Source: Bretschneidera sinensis (lineage: Eukaryota > Streptophyta > Magnoliopsida > Brassicales > Akaniaceae). From it: 64,000 bases of DNA. The translations under genes and the position numbers were made by a program. Location of the stretch: positions 105,430,400 to 105,494,399 of the forward strand of contig CM043700.1 in assembly GCA_023935145.1 (NCBI GenBank), written 5' to 3'. The notes under the pieces were generated by a model, which saw nothing but the letters and a program-made list of their open reading frames with translations, was not told where the DNA came from and searched no databases. This document shows, piece by piece, positions 63,402 through 64,000 of the stretch. Position 1 is the first letter of the stretch. Every line of letters starts with the position of its first letter.

Positions 63402-64000
63402 GAGACCGCCGAACCTGAAACCCCCAAGAAGGAACTTAAGCCTTTACCAGATAATCTTAAGTATAAGTTCCCAGGTTCAGCCGATAGTTTGCATGTGATT
63501 ATAGCTTCAGATTTGGGTGAAGCTCAAGATGAGAAATTATTATATGTCTTAAAAGATCACAAGAAAGCTATCGGGTGGACCATTGAGGATATCAGGGGAA
63601 TCAGCCCCTCGGTGGTGATGCACAAGATACATTTGGAGGAGAATGCCAAGCCATCAAGGGAGCCATAGAGAAGGCTCAACCCAGCTATTCAAGAGGTTGT
63701 GAGAGCAGAAATAATTAAGCTGTTAGATGCAGGGATTATTTATCCCATCTCTGATAGCAAATGGGTGTGCTCGATTCATGTCGTGCCCAAATGAGCAGGA
63801 TTGACGGTAGTAAAGAATAAGGATGACGAGTTGGTGCCAACTCGTGTTCAGTCAGGGTGGAGAGTGTGTATAGACTACCGTAAGCTGAACGTTGCCACAA
63901 GGAAGGATCACTTTTCACTGCCATTTATTGATCAGATGGTGGAGTGTTTGGCTGGGCATGAGTATTATTGTTTTTTGGATGGTTATTCTGGATATAACCA
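63402..64000 (+). pseudogene. C3 reverse transcriptase, N-terminal part, window edge
   Basis: Same frame after the stop: acidic linker, AIGWTIEDIRGISPSVV, a stop in REPxRRLNP (63666, CAG to TAG), AGIIYPISDSKWVCS, another stop (63792), VCIDYRKLNVATRKDHF, then FLDGYSGYN at the right edge, which carries the first catalytic Asp. The YMDD box, RNase H and integrase would lie beyond 64000. Confidence 0.85.

Larger units (their letters stand above)
59493..64000 (+). mobile_element. C3: family-C element, right end off window
   Basis: Plus strand: 5' LTR 59493-60687, PBS 60694-60711, gag from 60939, protease and RT start to the window edge. Inserted in H pol at 59492/59493. Coding runs in one frame throughout with only substitutions causing stops. 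Confidence 0.9.

Overview
This window looks like heterochromatic, gene-free nuclear DNA of a flowering plant, probably a dicot. The evidence is wall-to-wall LTR retrotransposons of plant lineages: Ty3/gypsy elements of the Athila type (primer-binding sites of the TGGCGCCGTTGCCGGGGA kind, a 'putative plant transposon protein'/env-like third ORF, GTTTGGGGG polypurine tracts), Ty3/gypsy elements with long TGTAA...TTACA LTRs of the Tekay/Del kind, and one Ty1/copia lineage. I see no host gene, tRNA, rRNA, CRISPR or bacterial feature. The species cannot be read from the sequence. Family names below (A, B, C, D, F, G, H) are local labels.

Layout, left to right. 1-5120: C1 (minus), a young, internally deleted Athila-type element with an open 567-codon ORF. 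It sits in the gag of C2 (minus, 5121-7089). 7090-24228: D (plus), an old element whose gag is split at 10900 by the complete 12.1-kb element A1 (plus, 10901-23014, TSD ATCCT); D pol resumes at 23015 and is cut at 24228. 24229-28136: a pile of three family-B fragments, B1 minus, B2 plus and B3 plus. 28137-33016: F, two Tekay/Del-like LTRs separated by only about 100 bp, the first carrying a copia solo LTR. 33328-46186: G (minus), a long non-coding LARD-like element whose left LTR hosts A2 (33354-37842, TSD GGGCC). 46187-59492: H, a minus-strand copia element split by B4 (46747-58214), which in turn contains the solo LTR B5 (49715-51048). 59493-64000: C3 (plus), running off the right edge. The deepest nest is G > H > B4 > B5.

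Only A1 has recognisable gag, protease, RT-RNase H, integrase and env-like regions together, and all are broken by stops and frameshifts. C1, A2, B4 and G are deletion derivatives that could move only in trans. Most in-frame stops are TGG to TGA/TAG or CAA/CAG/CGA to TAA/TAG/TGA, and the three imperfect target-site duplications each differ by one transition, as expected of old, methylated DNA.

The most unusual signals are regulatory. (1) Family-specific arrays of CpG-centred palindromes (such as TGCGATCGATCGCA, GCGCTCGAGCGC, GCACCGCGGTGC, TGTGCGCACA) lie 50-300 bp upstream of TATA boxes in otherwise AT-rich LTRs. (2) The same layout (palindrome array, TATA box, pyrimidine-rich leader, small candidate intron) recurs inside A1 and B4 just before the env-like ORF, suggesting an internal promoter; in B4 that unit is tandemly duplicated. 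(3) A roughly 220-bp U3 cassette is shared between family C (C1, C2) and family A (A2) but absent from C3 and A1, so promoter modules seem to be exchanged between lineages. (4) Each of families A, B and C has three spaced copies of a polypurine-tract-like motif at its 3' end. All comparisons were made by eye; no alignments or database searches were run.
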